Below are positions 1 to 13,340 of a stretch of 64,000 bases of DNA, piece by piece. Each line of letters starts with the position of its first letter. The stretch's first letter is position 1. A program made the position numbers and the translations under genes. The notes below the pieces were generated by a model. It worked only from the letters and a program-made list of their open reading frames with translations, was not told the DNA's origin and did no database searches. This stretch comes from Hydractinia symbiolongicarpus. Its lineage: Eukaryota; Cnidaria; Hydrozoa; Anthoathecata; Hydractiniidae. The DNA lies in assembly GCF_029227915.1 (NCBI RefSeq), contig NC_079879.1:29146501-29210500 (forward strand), in the 5' to 3' direction.

Positions 1-406
1 AACTATACGGGCTGAGTCCGGGATTTACGGGAAATCGCGGGTTTTCGTTTGCCGGCGATTAAACATCTTTCATTCAGCGTCTCATCAAAAATGAAAACAT
101 TTTTAAAAACTACAAGTCTCATGGGCTTTAGTGGTGAAATAATAATTTAAAAAATTGTTTGGGAAATGAGTTTACTCCCTGGGTACTTTCTTTGTATACT
201 TTTGACTATACGGGCCGAGTCCGGGATTTACGGGAAATCGCAGGTTTTCGTTTGCCGGCGATTAAACTTCTTTTATTCAGCGTCTCATCAAAAATGAAAA
301 CACATTTAAAAACTACAAGTCTCATGCGTTTTAGTGGTGAAAAAATAATTTAAAAATTCGTTCGGGAAATAAGTTTACTCACTGGGTACTTTCCTTGTAT
401 ACTTTT

Positions 407-609
407 GACTATACGGGCCGAGTCCGGGATTTACGGGAAATCGCAGGTTTTCGTTTGTCGGCAATTAAACTTCTTTTATTCAGCGTCTCATCAAAAATGA
501 AAACATTTTTAAAAACTACAATTCTCATGCGTTTCAGTGGTGAAAAAATAATTTATAAATTCGTTCGGGAAATGCGTTTACTCACTGGGTACTTTCCTTG
601 TATACTTTT
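407..609 (+). repeat. Monomer subtype D (example)
   Basis: Diagnostic bases are ACAATTCTCATGCGTTTCAGTGG, split here as ACAATTCTC and GCGTTTCAGTGG, then AATAATTTATAAATTCG and GGGAAATGCGTTTACTC. D is nearly always followed by B. It occurs repeatedly between 0.4 and 28.3 kb and I found none to the right of that. The change TTTAAA to TTTATA removes a stop present in other subtypes, which is why the 102-codon open frames all begin just before a D monomer. Confidence 0.85.
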
Positions 610-2231
610 GACTATACGGGCCGAGTCCGGGATTTACGGGAAATCGCGGGTTTTCGTTTGCCGGCGATTAAACTTCTTATATTCAGCGTCTCATCAAAAA
701 TGAAAACATATCTGAAAACTACAAGTCTCATGCGTTTTAGTGGTGAAAAAGTAATATAAAAATCGTTCAGGAAATGAGTTTACTCACTGGGTACTTTCCT
801 TGTATACTTTTAACTATACGGGCCGAGTCCGGTATTTACGGGAAATCGCAGGTTTTCGTTTGCCGGCGATTAAACTTCTTTTATTCAGCGTCTTATCAAA
901 AATGAAAACATTTTTAAAAACTACAATTCTCATGCGTTTCAGTGGTGAAAAAATAATTTATAAATTCGTTCGGGAAATGCGTTTACTCACTGGGTACTTT
1001 CCTTGTATACTTTTGACTATACGGGCCGAGTCCGGGATTTACGGGAAATCGCAGGTTTTCGTTTGCCGGCGAATAAACTTCTTATATTCAGCGTCTCATC
1101 AAAAATGAAAACATATCTGAAAACTACAAGTCTCATGCGTTTTAGTGGTGAAAAAGTAATATAAAAAATCGTTCGGGAAATGAGTTTACTCACTGGGTAC
1201 TTTCCTTGTATACTTTTAACTATACGGGCCGAGTCCGAGATTTACGGGAAATCGCAGGTTTTCGTTTGCCGGCGATTAAACTTCTTTTATTCAGCGTCTC
1301 ATCAAAAATGAAAACATTTTTAAAAACTACAAGTCTCATGCGTTTTAGTGGTGAAAAGATAATTTAAAAAATCGTTTTGGAAAGGGGTTTACTCACAGGG
1401 TACTTTCTTTGTATACATTCGACTATACGGGCCAAGCCCGGGATTTACGGGAAATCGCGGGTTTTCGTTTGCCGGCGATTAAACCACTTTCATTAAGCGT
1501 CTCATCAAAAATGAAAACATATCTGAAAACTACAAGTCTCATGCGTTTTAGTGGTGAAAAAGTAATATAAAAAATCGTTCGGGAAATGAGTATACTCACT
1601 GGGTGCTTTCCTTGTATACTTTTAACTATACGGGCCGAGTCCGGGATTTACGGGAAATCGCAGGTTTTCGTTTGCCGGCGATTAAACTTCTTTTATTCAG
1701 CGTCTCATCAAAAATGAAAACATTTTTAAAAACTACAAGTCTCATGGGCTTTAGTGGTGAAATAATAATTTAAAAAATCGTTTGGGAAATGAGTTTACTC
1801 CCTGGGTATTTCTTTGTATATTTTTGACTATACGGGCCGAGTCCGGGATTTACGGGAAATCGCAGGTTTTCGTTTGCCGGCGATTAAACTTCTTTTATTC
1901 AGCGTCTCATCAAAAATGAAAACATTTTTGAAAACTACAAGTCTCATGCGTTTTAGTGGTGAAAAAATAATTTAAAAATTCGTTCGGGAAATGATTTTAC
2001 TCCCTGGGTACTTTCCTTGTATACTTTTGACTATACGGGCCGAGTCCGGGATTTACGGGAAATTGCAGGTTTTCGTTTGCCGGCGATTAAACTTCTTTTA
2101 TTCAGCGTCTTATCAAAAATGAAAACATTTTTAAAAACTACAAGTCTCATGCGTTTTAGTGGTGAAAAAATAATTTAAAAATTCGTTCCGGAAATAAGTT
2201 TACTCACTGGGTACTTTCCTTGTATACTTTT

Positions 2232-2434
2232 GACTATACGGGCCGAGTCCGGGATTTACGGGAAATCGCAGGTTTTCGTTTGCCGGCGATTAAACTTCTT
2301 ATATTCAGCGTCTCATCAAAAATGAAAACATATCTGAAAACTACAAGTCTCATGCGCTTTAGTGGTGAAAAAGTAATATAAAAAATCGTTCGGGAAATGA
2401 GTTTACTCACTGGGTACTTTCCTTGTATACTTTT
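2232..2434 (+). repeat. Monomer subtype B (example)
   Basis: Diagnostic bases are CTTATATTCAGCG, ACATATCTGAAAAC and GAAAAAGTAATATAAAAAATCG, usually followed by a next monomer that starts AACTATA rather than GACTATA. The change CATTTTT to CATATCT destroys the right arm of the central dyad. The same changes create a TATAAAAA string. B is common from 0.6 kb to about 38 kb, is seen again at 50-61 kb, and is nearly absent from 42.4 to 50 kb. Confidence 0.85.
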
Positions 2435-2499
2435 AACTATACGGGCCGAGTCCGGGATTTACGGGAAATCGCAGGTTTTCGTTTGCCGGCGATTAAACT

Positions 2500-5400
2500 T
2501 CTTTTATTCAGCGTCTCATCAAAAATGAAAACATTTTTGAAAACTACAAGTCTCATGCGTTTTAGTGGTGAAAAAATAATTTAAAAAATCGTTTGGGAAA
2601 TGAGTTTACACTCTGGGTACTTTCTTTGTATACTTTTGACTATACGGGCCGAGTCCGGGATTTACGGGAAATCGCAGGTTTTCGTTTGCCGGCGATTAAA
2701 TTTCTTTTATTCAGCGTCTCATCAAAAATGAAAACATTTTTGAAAACTACAAGTCTCATGCGTTTTAGTGGTGAAAAAATAATTTAAAAATTCGTTCGGG
2801 AAATAAGTTTACTCACTGAGTACTTTCCTTGTATACTTTTGACTATACGGGCCGAGTCCGGGATTTACGGGAAATCGCAGGTTTTCGTTTGCCGGCGATT
2901 AAACTTCTTATATTCAGCGTCTCATCAAAAATGAAAACATATCTGAAAACTATAAGTCTCATGCGTTTTAGTGGTGAAAAAGTAATATAAAAAATCGTTC
3001 GGGAAATGAGTTTACTCACTGGGTACTTTCCTTGTATACTTTTAACTATACGAGCCGAGTCCGGGATTTACGGGAAATCGCAGGTTTTCGTTTGCCGGCG
3101 ATTAAACTTCTTTTATTCAGCGTCTCATCAAAAATGAAAACATTTTTGAAAACTACAAGTCTCATGCGTTTTAGTGGTGAAAAAATAATTTAAAAATTCG
3201 TTCGGGAAATAAGTTTACTCACTGAGTACTTTCCTTGTATACTTTTGACTATACGGGCCGAGTCCGGGATTTACGGGAAATCGCAGGTTTTCGTTTGCCG
3301 GCGATTAAACTTCTTATATTCAGCGTCTCATCAAAAATGAAAACATATCTGAAAACTATAAGTCTCATGCGTTTTAGTGGTGAAAAAGTAATATAAAAAA
3401 TCGTTCGGGAAATGAGTTTACTCACTGGGTACTTTCCTTGTATACTTTTAACTATACGGGCCGAGTCCGGGATTTACGGGAAATCGCAGGTTTTCGTTTG
3501 CCGGCAATTAAACTTCTTTTATTCAGCGTCTCATCAAAAATGAAAACATTTTTAAAAACTACAATTCTCATGCGTTTCAGTGGTGAAAAAATAATTTATA
3601 AATTCGTTCGGGAAATGCGTTTACTCACTGGGTACTTTCCTTGTATACTTTTGACTATACAGGCCGAGTCCGGGATATACGGGAAATCGCAGGTTTTCGT
3701 TTGCCGGCGATTAAACTTCTTATATTCAGCGTCTCATCAAAAATGAAAACATATCTGAAAACTACAAGTCTCATGCGTTTTAGTGGTGAAAAAGTAATAT
3801 AAAAAATCGTTCGGGAAATAAGTTTACTCACTGAGTACTTTCCTTGTATACTTTTGACTATACGGGCCGAGTCCGGGATTTACGGGAAATCGCAGGTTTT
3901 CGTTTGCCGGCGATTAAACTTCTTATATTCAGCGTCTCATCAAAAATGAAAACATATCTGAAAACTATAAGTCTCATGCGTTTTAGTGGTGAAAAAGTAA
4001 TATAAAAAATCGTTCGGGAAATTAGTTTACTCACTGGGTACTTTCCTTGTATACTTTTAACTATACGGGCCGAGTCCGGGATTTACGGGAAATCGCAGGT
4101 TTTCGTTTGCCGGCGATTAAACTTCTTTTATTCAGCGTCTCATCAAAAATGAAAACATTTTTAAAAACTACAAGTCTCATGCGTTTTAGTGGTGAAAAAT
4201 AATTTAAAAATTCGTTCGGGAAATAAGTTTACTCAATGGGTACTTTCCTTGTATACTTTTGACTATACGGGCCGAGTCCGGGATTTACGGGAAATCGCAG
4301 GTTTTCGTTTGCCGGAAATTAAACTTCTTTTATTCAGCGTCTCATCAAAAATGAAAACATTTTTAAAAACTACAATTCTCATGCGTTTCAGTGGTGAAAA
4401 AATAATTTATAAATTCGTTCGGGAAATGCGTTTACTCACTGGGTACTTTCCTTGTATACTTTTGACTATACGGGCCGAGTCCGGGATTTACGGGAAATCG
4501 CAGGTTTTCGTTTGCCGGCGATTAAACTTCTTATATTCAGCGTCTCATCAAAAATGAAAACATATCTGAAAACTACAAGTCTCATGCGTTTTAGTGGTGA
4601 AAAAGTAATATAAAAAATCGTTCGGGAAATGAGTTTACTCACTGGGTACTTTCCTTGTATACTTTTAACTATACGGGCCGAGTCCGGGATTTACGGGAAA
4701 TCGCAGGTTTTCGTTTGCCGGCGATTAAACTTCTTTTATTCAGCGTCTTATCAAAAATGAAAACATTTTTAAAAACTACAATTCTCATGCGTTTCAGTGG
4801 TGAAAAAATAATTTATAAATTCGTTCGGGAAATGCGTTTACTCACTGGGTACTTTCCTTGTATACTTTTGACTATACGGGCCGAGTCCGGGATTTACGGG
4901 AAATCGCAGTTTTTGTTTGCCGGCGATTAAACTTCTTATATTCAGCGTCTCATCAAAAATGAAAACATATCTGAAAACTACAAGTCTCATGCGTTTTAGT
5001 GGTGAAAAAGTAATATAAAAAATCGTTCGGGAAATGAGTTTACTCACTGGGTACTTTCCTTGTATACTTTTAACTATACGGGCCGAGTCCGGGATTTACG
5101 GGAAATCGCAGGTTTTCGTTTGCCGGCGATTAAACTTCTTTTATTCAGCGTCTCATCAAAAATGAAAACATTTTTAAAAACTACAAGTCTCATGGGCTTT
5201 AGTGGTGAAATAATAATTTAAAAAATCGTTTGGGAAATGAGTTTACTCCCTGGGTACTTTCTTTGTATACTTTTGACTATACGGGCCGAGTCCGGGATTT
5301 ACGGGAAATCGCAGGTTTTCGTTTGCCGGCGATTAAAGTTCTTATATTCAGCGTCTCATCAAAAATGAAAACATATCTGAAAACTACAAGTCTCATGCGT

Positions 5401-6190
5401 TTTAGTGGTGAAAAAGTAATAAAAAAATCATTCAGGAAATGAGTTTACTCACTGGGTACTTTCCTTGTATACTTTTAACTATACGGGCCGAGTCCGGGAT
5501 TTACGGGAAATCGCAGGTTTTCGTTTGCCGGCGATTAAACTTCTTTTATTCAGCGTCTCATCACAAATGAAAACATTTTTAAAAACTACAAGTCTCATGG
5601 GCTTTAGTGGTGAAATAATAATTTAAAAAATCGTTTGGGAAATGAGTTTACTCCCTGGGTACTTTCTTTGTATACTTTTGACTATACCGGCCGAGTCCGG
5701 GATTTACGGGAAATCGCAGGTTTTCGTTTGCCAGCGATTAAACTTCTTTTATTCAGCGTCTCATCAAAAATGAAAACATTTTTGAAAACTACAAGTCTCA
5801 TGCGTTTTAGTGTAAAAAAAATAATTTAAAAAATCGTTCGGGAAATGAGTTCACACCCTGGGTACTTTCTTTGTATACTTTTGACTATAAGGGCCGAGTC
5901 CGGGATTTACGGGAAATCGCAGGTTTTCGTTTGCCGGCGATTAAACTTCTTTTATTCAGCGTCTCATCAAAAATGAAAACATTTTTAAAAACTACAAGTC
6001 TCATGCGTTTTAGTGGTGAAAAAATAATTTAAAAATTCGTTCGGGAAATAAGTTTACTTACTGGGTACTTTCCTTGTTTACTTTTGACTATACGGGCCGA
6101 GTCCGGGATTTACGGGAAATCGCTGGTTTTCGTTTGCCGGCGATTAAACATCTTTTATTCAGCGTCTCATCAAAAATGAACACATTTTTA
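2500..6190 (+). repeat. Mixed A/B/C/D monomers
   Basis: This stretch is built of A, B, C and D monomers with short local dimers. For example, the A-B pair with CTGAGTACTTTCC at 2816 recurs at 3222 (406 bp). No gene or unique sequence is present. Confidence 0.8.
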
Positions 6191-6194
6191 AAAA

Positions 6195-8210
6195 CTACAA
6201 GTCTCATGGGCTTTAGTGGTGAAATAATAATTTAAAAAATCGTTCGGGAAAAGAGCTTACTCCCTGGGTACTTTCTTTGTATACTTTGGACTATGCGGGC
6301 CGAGTCCGGGATTTACGAGAAATCGCGGGTTTTCGTTTGCCGGCGATTAAACCACTTTCATTAGGCGGCTCATCAAAAATGAAAACATTTCTGAAAACTA
6401 CAAGTCTCATGCGTTATAGTGGTGAAAAAATAATTTAAAAATTCGTTCGGGAAATGAGTTTACACACTGGGTACTTTCCTTGTATACTTTTAACTATACG
6501 GGCTGAGTCCGGGATTTACGGGAAATCGCGGGTTTTCGTTTGCCGGCGATTAAACATCTTTCATTCAGCGTCTCATCAAAAATGAAAACATTTTTAAAAA
6601 CTACAAGTCTCATGGGCTTTAGTGGTGAAATAATAATTTAAAAAATTGTTTGTGAAATGAGTTTACTCCCTGGGTACTTTCTTTGTATACTTTTGACTAT
6701 ACGGGCCGAGTCCGGGATTTACGGGAAATCGCAGGTTTTCGTTTGCCGGCGATTAAACTTCTTTTATTCAGCGTCTCATCAAAAATGAAAACAATTTTAA
6801 AAACTACAAGTCTCAAGCGTTTTAGTGGTGAAAAAATAATTTAAAAATTCGTTCGGGAAATAAGTTTACTCACTGGGTACTTTCCTTGTATACTTTTGAC
6901 TATACGGGCCGAGTCCGGGATTTACGGGAAATCGCAGGTTTTCGTTTGCCGGCAATTAAACTTCTTTTATTCAGCGTCTCATCAAAAATGAAAACATTTT
7001 TAAAAACTACAATTCTCATGCGTTTCAGTGGTGAAAAAATAATTTATAAATTCGTTCGGGAAATGCGTTTACTCACTGGGTACTTTCCTTGTATACTTTT
7101 GACTATACGGGCCGAGTCCGGGATTTACGGGAAATCGCAGGTTTTCGTTTGCCGGCGATTAAACTTCTTATATTCAGCGTCTCATCAAAAATGAAAACAA
7201 TTTTAAAAACTACAAGTCTCATGGGCTTTAGTGGTGAAATAATAATTTAAAAAATCGTTCGGGAAAAGAGCTTACTCCCTGGGTACTTTCTTTGTATACT
7301 TTTGACTATGCGGGCCGAGTCCGGGATTTACGAGAAATCGCGGGTTTTCGTTTGCCGGCGATTAAACCACTTTCATTAGGCGGCTCATCAAAAATGAAAA
7401 CATTTCTGAAAACTACAAGTCTCATGCGTTATAGTGGTGAAAAAATAATTTAAAAATTCGTTCGGGAAATGAGTTTACACACTGGGTACTTTCCTTGTAT
7501 ACTTTTAACTATACGGGCTGAGTCCGGGATTTACGGGAAATCGCGGGTTTTCGTTTGCCGGCGATTAAACATCTTTCATTCAGCGTCTCATCAAAAATGA
7601 AAACATTTTTAAAAACTACAAGTCTCATGGGCTTTAGTGGTGAAATAATAATTTAAAAAATTGTTTGTGAAATGAGTTTACTCCCTGGGTACTTTCTTTG
7701 TATACTTTTGACTATACGGGCCGAGTCCGGGATTTACGGGAAATCGCAGGTTTTCGTTTGCCGGCGATTAAACTTCTTTTATTCAGCGTCTCATCAAAAA
7801 TGAAAACAATTTTATAAACTACAAGTCTCAAGCGTTTTAGTGGTGAAAAAATAATTTAAAAATTCGTTCGGGAAATAAGTTTACTCACTGGGTACTTTCC
7901 TTGTATACTTTTGACTATACGGGCCGAGTCCGGGATTTACGGGAAATCGAAGGTTTTCGTTTGCTGGCAATTAAACTTCTTTTATTCAGCGTCTCATCAA
8001 AAATGAAAACATTTTTAAAAACTACAATTCTCATGCGTTTCAGTGGTGAAAAAATAATTTATAAATTCGTTCGGGAAATGCGTTTACTCACTGGGTACTT
8101 TCCTTGTATACTTTTGACTATACGGGCCGAGTCCGGGATTTACGGGAAATCGCAGGTTTTCGTTTGCCGGCGATTAAACTTCTTATATTCAGCGTCTCAT
8201 CAAAAATGAA
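6195..8210 (+). repeat. Tandem duplication of five monomers (1015 bp)
   Basis: About 6195-7195 recurs at about 7210-8210. The rare word CGTTCGGGAAAAGAGCTTAC is at 6241 and again at 7256. Copies differ at a few sites, for example ACTTTGGACTATG versus ACTTTTGACTATG, and TTTTAAAAAC versus TTTTATAAAC. Confidence 0.85.
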
Positions 8211-11200
8211 AACATATCTGAAAACTACAAGTCTCATGCGTTTTAGTGGTGAAAAAGTAATATAAAAAATCGTTCGGGAAATGAGTTTACTCACTGGGTA
8301 CTTTCCTTGTATACTTTTAACTATACGGGCCGAGTCCGGTATTTACGGGAAATTGCAGGTTTTCGTTTGCCGGCGATTAAACTTCTTTTATTCAGCGTCT
8401 TATCAAAAATGAAAACATTTTTAAAAACTACAATTCTCATGCGTTTCAGTGGTGAAAAAATAATTTATAAATTCGTTCGGGAAATGCGTTTACTCACTGG
8501 GTACTTTCCTTGTATACTTTTGACTATACGGGCCGAGTCCGGGATTTACGGGAAATCGCAGATTTTCGTTTGCCGGCGAATAAACTTCTTATATTCAGCG
8601 TCTCATCAAAAATGAAAACATATGTGAAAACTACAAGTCTCATGCGTTTTAGTGGTGAAAAAGTAATATAAAAAATCGTTCGGGAAATGAGTTTACTCAC
8701 TGGGTACTTTCCTTGTATACTTTTAACTATACGGGCCGAGTCCGGGATTTACGGGAAATCGCAGGTTTTCGTTTGCCGGCGATTAATCTTCTTTTATTCA
8801 GCGTCTCATCAAAAATGAAAACATTTTTAAAAACTACAAGTCTCATGGGCTTTAGTGGTGAAATAATAATTTAAAAAATCGTTTGGGAAATGAGTTTACT
8901 CCCTGGGTACTTTCTTTGTATACTTTTGACTATACGGGCCGAGTCCGGGATTTACGGGAAATCGCAGGTTTTCGTTTGCCGGCGATTAAACTTCTTTTAT
9001 TCAGCGTCTCATCAAAAATGAAAACATTTTTAAAAACTACAAGTCTCATGCGTTTTAGTTGTGAAAAGGTAATTTAAAAAATCGTTTTGGAAAGGGGTTT
9101 ACTCACAGGGTACTTTCTTTGTATACATTCGACTATACGGGCCAAGCCCGGGATTTACGGGAAATCGCGGGTTTTCGTTTGCCGGCGATTAAACCACTTT
9201 CATTAGACGTCTCATCAAAAATGAAAACATATCTGAAAACTACAAGTCTCATGCGTTTTAGTGGTGAAAAAGTAATATAAAAAATCGTTCGGGAAATGAG
9301 TATACTCACTGGGTGCTTTCCTTGTATACTTTTAACTATACAGGCCGAGTCCGGGATTTACGGGAAATCGCAGGTTTTCGTTTGCCGGCGATTAAACTTC
9401 TTTTATTCAGCGTCTCATCAAAAATGAAAACATTTTTAAAAACTACAAGTCTCATGGCCTTTAGTGGTGAAATAATAAATTAAAAAATCGTTTGGGAAAT
9501 GAGTTTACTCCCTGGGTATTTCTTTGTATATTTTTGACTATACGGGCCGAGTCCGGGATTTACGGGAAATCGCAGGTTTTCGTTTGCCGGCGATTAAACT
9601 TCTTTTATTCAGCGTCTCATCAAAAATGAAAACATTTTTGAAAACTACAAGTCTCATGCGTTTTAGTGGTGAAAAAATAATTTAAAAATTCGTTCGGGAA
9701 ATGAGTTTACTCCCTGGGTACTTTCCTTGTATACTTTTGACTATACGGGCCGAGTCCGGGATTTACGGGAAATTGCAGGTTTTCGTTTGCCGGCGATTAA
9801 ACTTCTTTTATTCAGCGTCTCATCAAAAATGAAAACATTTTTAAAAACTACAAGTCTCATGCGTTTTAGTGGTGAAAAAATAATTTAAAAATTCGTTCGG
9901 GAAATAAGTTTACTCACTGGGTACTTTCCTTGTATACTTTTGACTTTACGGGCCGAGTCCGGGATTTACGGGAAATCGCAGGTTTTCGTTTGCCGGCGAT
10001 TAAACTTCCTATATTCAGCGTCTCATCAAAAATGAAAACATATCTGAAAACTACAAGTCTCATGCGCTTTAGTGGTGAAAAAGTAATATAAAAACTCGTT
10101 CGGGAAATGAGTTTACTCACTGGGTACTTTCCTTGTATACTTTTAACTATACGGGCCGAGTCCGGGATTTACGGGAAATCGCAGGTTTTCGTTTGCCGGC
10201 GATTAAACTTCTTTTCTTCAGCGTCTCATCAAAAATGAAAACATTTTTAAAAACTACAAGTCTCATGGGCCTTAGTGGTGAAATAATAATTTAAGAAATC
10301 GTTTGGGAATTGAGTTTACACCCTGGGTACTTTCTTTGTATACTTTTGACTATACAGGCCGAGTCCGGGATTTACGGGAAATCGCAGGTTTTCGTTTGCC
10401 AGCGATTAAACTTCTTTTATTCAGCGTCTCATCAAAAATGAAAACATTTTTAAAAACTACAAGTCTCATGCGTTTTAGTGGTGAAAAAATAATTTAAAAA
10501 TTCGTTCGGGAAATAAGTTTACTCACTGGGTACTTTCCTTGTATACTTTTGACTATACGGGCCGAGTCCGGGATTTACGGGAAATCGCAGGTTTTCGTTT
10601 GCCGGCAATTAAACTCCTTTTATTCAGCGTCTCATCAAAAATGAAAACATTTTTAAAAACTACAATTCTCATGCGTTTCAGTGGTGAAAAAATAATTTAT
10701 AAATTCGTTCGGGAAATGCGTTTACTCACTGGGTACTTTCCTTGTATACTTTTGACTATACGGGCTGAGTCCGGGATTTACGGGAAATCGCAGGTTTTCG
10801 TTTGCCGGCGATTAAAATTCTTATATTCAGCGTCTCATCAAAAATGAAAACATATCTGAAAACTACAAGTCTCATGCGTTTTAGTGGTGAAAAAGTAATA
10901 TAAAAAATCGTTCGGGAAATAAGTTTACTCACTGAGTACTTTCCTTGTATACTTTTGACTATACGGGCCGAGTCCGGGATTTTCGGGAAATCGCAGGTTT
11001 TCGTTTGCCGGCGATTAAACTTCTTATAATCAGGGTCTCATCAAAAATGAAAACATATCTGAAAACTACAAGTCTCATGCGTTGTAGTGGTGAAAAAGTA
11101 ATATAAAAAATCGTTCGGGAAATGAGTTTACTCACTGGGTACTTTCCTTGTATACTTTTAACTATACGGGCCGAGTCCGGGATTTACGGGAAATCGCAGG

Positions 11201-13155
11201 TTTTCGTTTGCCGGCGATTAAACTTCTTTTATTCAGCGTCTTATCAAAAATGAAAACATTTTTAAAAACTACAATTCTCATGCGTTTCAGTGGTGAAAAA
11301 ATAATTTATAAATTCGTTCGGGAAATGCGTTTACTCACTGGGTACTTTCCTTGTATACTTTTGACTATACGGGCCGAGTCCGGGATTTACGGGAAATCGC
11401 AGGTTTTCGTTTGCCGGCGATTAAACTTCTTATATTCAGCGTCTCATCAAAAATGAAAACATATCTGAAAACTACAAGTCTCATGCGTTTTAGTGGTGAA
11501 AAAGTAATATAAAAAATCGTTCGGGAAATGAGTTTACTCACTGGGTACTTTCCTTGTATACTTTTAACTATACGGGCCGAGTCCGGGATTTACGGGAAAT
11601 CGCAGGTTTTCGTTTGCCGGCGATTAAACTTCTTTTATTCAGCGTCTCATCAAAAATGAAAACATTTTTAAAAACTACAAGTCTCATGGGCTTTAGTGGT
11701 GAAATAATAATTTAAAAAATCGTTTGGGAAATGAGTTTACTCCCTGGGTACTTTCTTTGTATACTTTTGACTATACGGGCCGAGTCCGGGATTTACGGGA
11801 AATCGCAGGTTTTCGTTTGCCGGCGATTAAACTTCTTTTATTCAGCGTCTCATCAAAAATGAAAACATTTTTAAAAACTACAAGTCTCATGCGTTTTAGT
11901 GGTGAAAAAATAATTTAAAAATTCGTTCGGGAAATAAGTTTACTCACTGGGTACTTTCCTTGTATACTTTTGACTATACGGGCCGAGTCCGGGATTTACG
12001 GGAAATCGCAGGTTTTCGTTTGCCGGCGATTAAAGTTCTTATATTCAGCGTCTCATCAAAAATGAAAACATATCTGAAAACTACAAGTCTCATGCGTTTT
12101 AGTGGTGAAAAAGTAATATAAAAAATCGTTCGGGAAATGAGTTTACTCACTGGGTGCTTACCTTGTATACTTTTAACTATACGGGCCGAGTCCGGGATTT
12201 ACGGGAAATCGCAGGTTTTCGTTTGCCGGCGATTAAACTTCCTATATTCAGCGTCTCATCAAAAATGAAAACATATCTGAAAACTACAAGTCTCATGCGC
12301 TTTAGTGGTGAAAAAGTAATATAAAAACTCGTTCGGGAAATGAGTTTACTCACTGGGTACTTTCCTTGTATACTTTTAACTATACGGGCCGAGTCCGGGA
12401 TTTACGGGAAATCGCAGGTTTTCGTTTGCCGGCGATTAAACTTCTTTTCTTCAGCGTCTCATCAAAAATGAAAACATTTTTAAAAACTACAAGTCTCATG
12501 GGCTTTAGTGGTGAAATAATAATTTAAGAAATCGTTTGGGAATTGAGTTTACACCCTGGGTACTTTCTTTGTATACTTTTGACTATACAGGCCGAGTCCG
12601 GGATTTACGGGAAATCGCAGGTTTTCGTTTGCCAGCGATTAAACTTCTTTTATTCAGCGTCTCATCAAAAATGAAAACATTTTTAAAAACTACAAGTCTC
12701 ATGCGTTTTAGTGGTGAAAAAATAATTTAAAAATTCGTTCGGGAAATAAGTTTACTCACTGGGTACTTTCCTTGTATACTTTTGACTATACGGGCCGAGT
12801 CCGGGATTTACGGGAAATCGCAGGTTTTCGTTTGCCGGCAATTAAACTCCTTTTATTCAGCGTCTCATCAAAAATGAAAACATTTTTAAAAACTACAATT
12901 CTCATGCGTTTCAGTGGTGAAAAAATAATTTATAAATTCGTTCGGGAAATGCGTTTACTCACTGGGTACTTTCCTTGTATACTTTTGACTATACGGGCCG
13001 AGTCCGGGATTTACGGGAAATCGCAGGTTTTCGTTTGCCGGCGATTAAAATTCTTATATTCAGCGTCTCATCAAAAATGAAAACATATCTGAAAACTACA
13101 AGTCTCATGCGTTTTAGTGGTGAAAAAGTAATATAAAAAATCGTTCGGGAAATGC
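7455..13155 (+). repeat. 5.9-kb HOR, copy 1
   Basis: About 5.7 kb that recurs at 13341-19041 with a constant offset of 5886 bp (29 monomers). More than ten private markers are shared, such as GCAGATTTTCG near 8560, CATATGTGAAAAC near 8623, GATTAATCTTC near 8789, GACTTTACGGG near 9942 and ATAATCAGGGTC near 11030. The only difference I noticed by eye is GGGCCTTAG near 10269 against GGGCTTTAG in copy 2. Confidence 0.9.
9942..13150 (+). repeat. Nested 11-monomer repeat (2233 bp), first set
   Basis: Monomers from 9942 recur from 12175, offset 2233 bp. Shared markers are AAACTTCCTATATTC, CTTCTTTTCTTCAGCG and GGGAATTGAGTTTACACC. The second copy is cut short near 13150 after about 970 bp by the 5.9-kb junction. 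Confidence 0.85.
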
Positions 13156-13340
13156 GTTTACACCCTGGGTACTTTCTTTGTATACTTTTGAGTATACGGG
13201 CCGAGTCCGGGATTTACGGGAAATCGCAGGTTTTCGTTTGCCGGCGATTAAACTTCTTTTATTCAGCGTCTCATCAAAAATGAAAACATTTTTGAAAACT
13301 ACAAGTCTCATGCGTTTTAGTGGTGAAAAAATAATTTAAA
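13156..13340 (+). repeat. Junction monomer between the 5.9-kb copies
   Basis: This segment, about one monomer, is not part of the shared 5.7 kb. It opens with GGAAATGCGTTTACACCC, which joins the D word AAATGCGTTT to the TTTACACCC ending of other subtypes, and it has the rare GAGTATACGGG near 13190. It looks like a recombined monomer at the breakpoint. Confidence 0.65.

Larger units (their letters stand above)
1..2500 (+). repeat. Left block, copy of 7507-10210
   Basis: The window opens inside a segment that recurs at 7507-10210. The offset is 7506-7507 bp up to about 1.1 kb, then 7710 bp from about 1.38 kb to about 2.5 kb. The 203-bp change of offset means one copy gained or lost exactly one monomer between these points. 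Shared markers include AACTATACGGGCTGAG at the start, the rare CCGGTATTTACGGG near 830, and the GGAAAGGGGTTTACTC word near 1381. Confidence 0.8.

Noticed and set aside
395-703. 102-codon open reading frames as a repeated protein-coding gene
   Set aside because: They read one monomer in two frames, depend on one or two substitutions that remove a stop, have no recognisable domain, and are broken or shifted in neighbouring monomers. They follow from the repeat.
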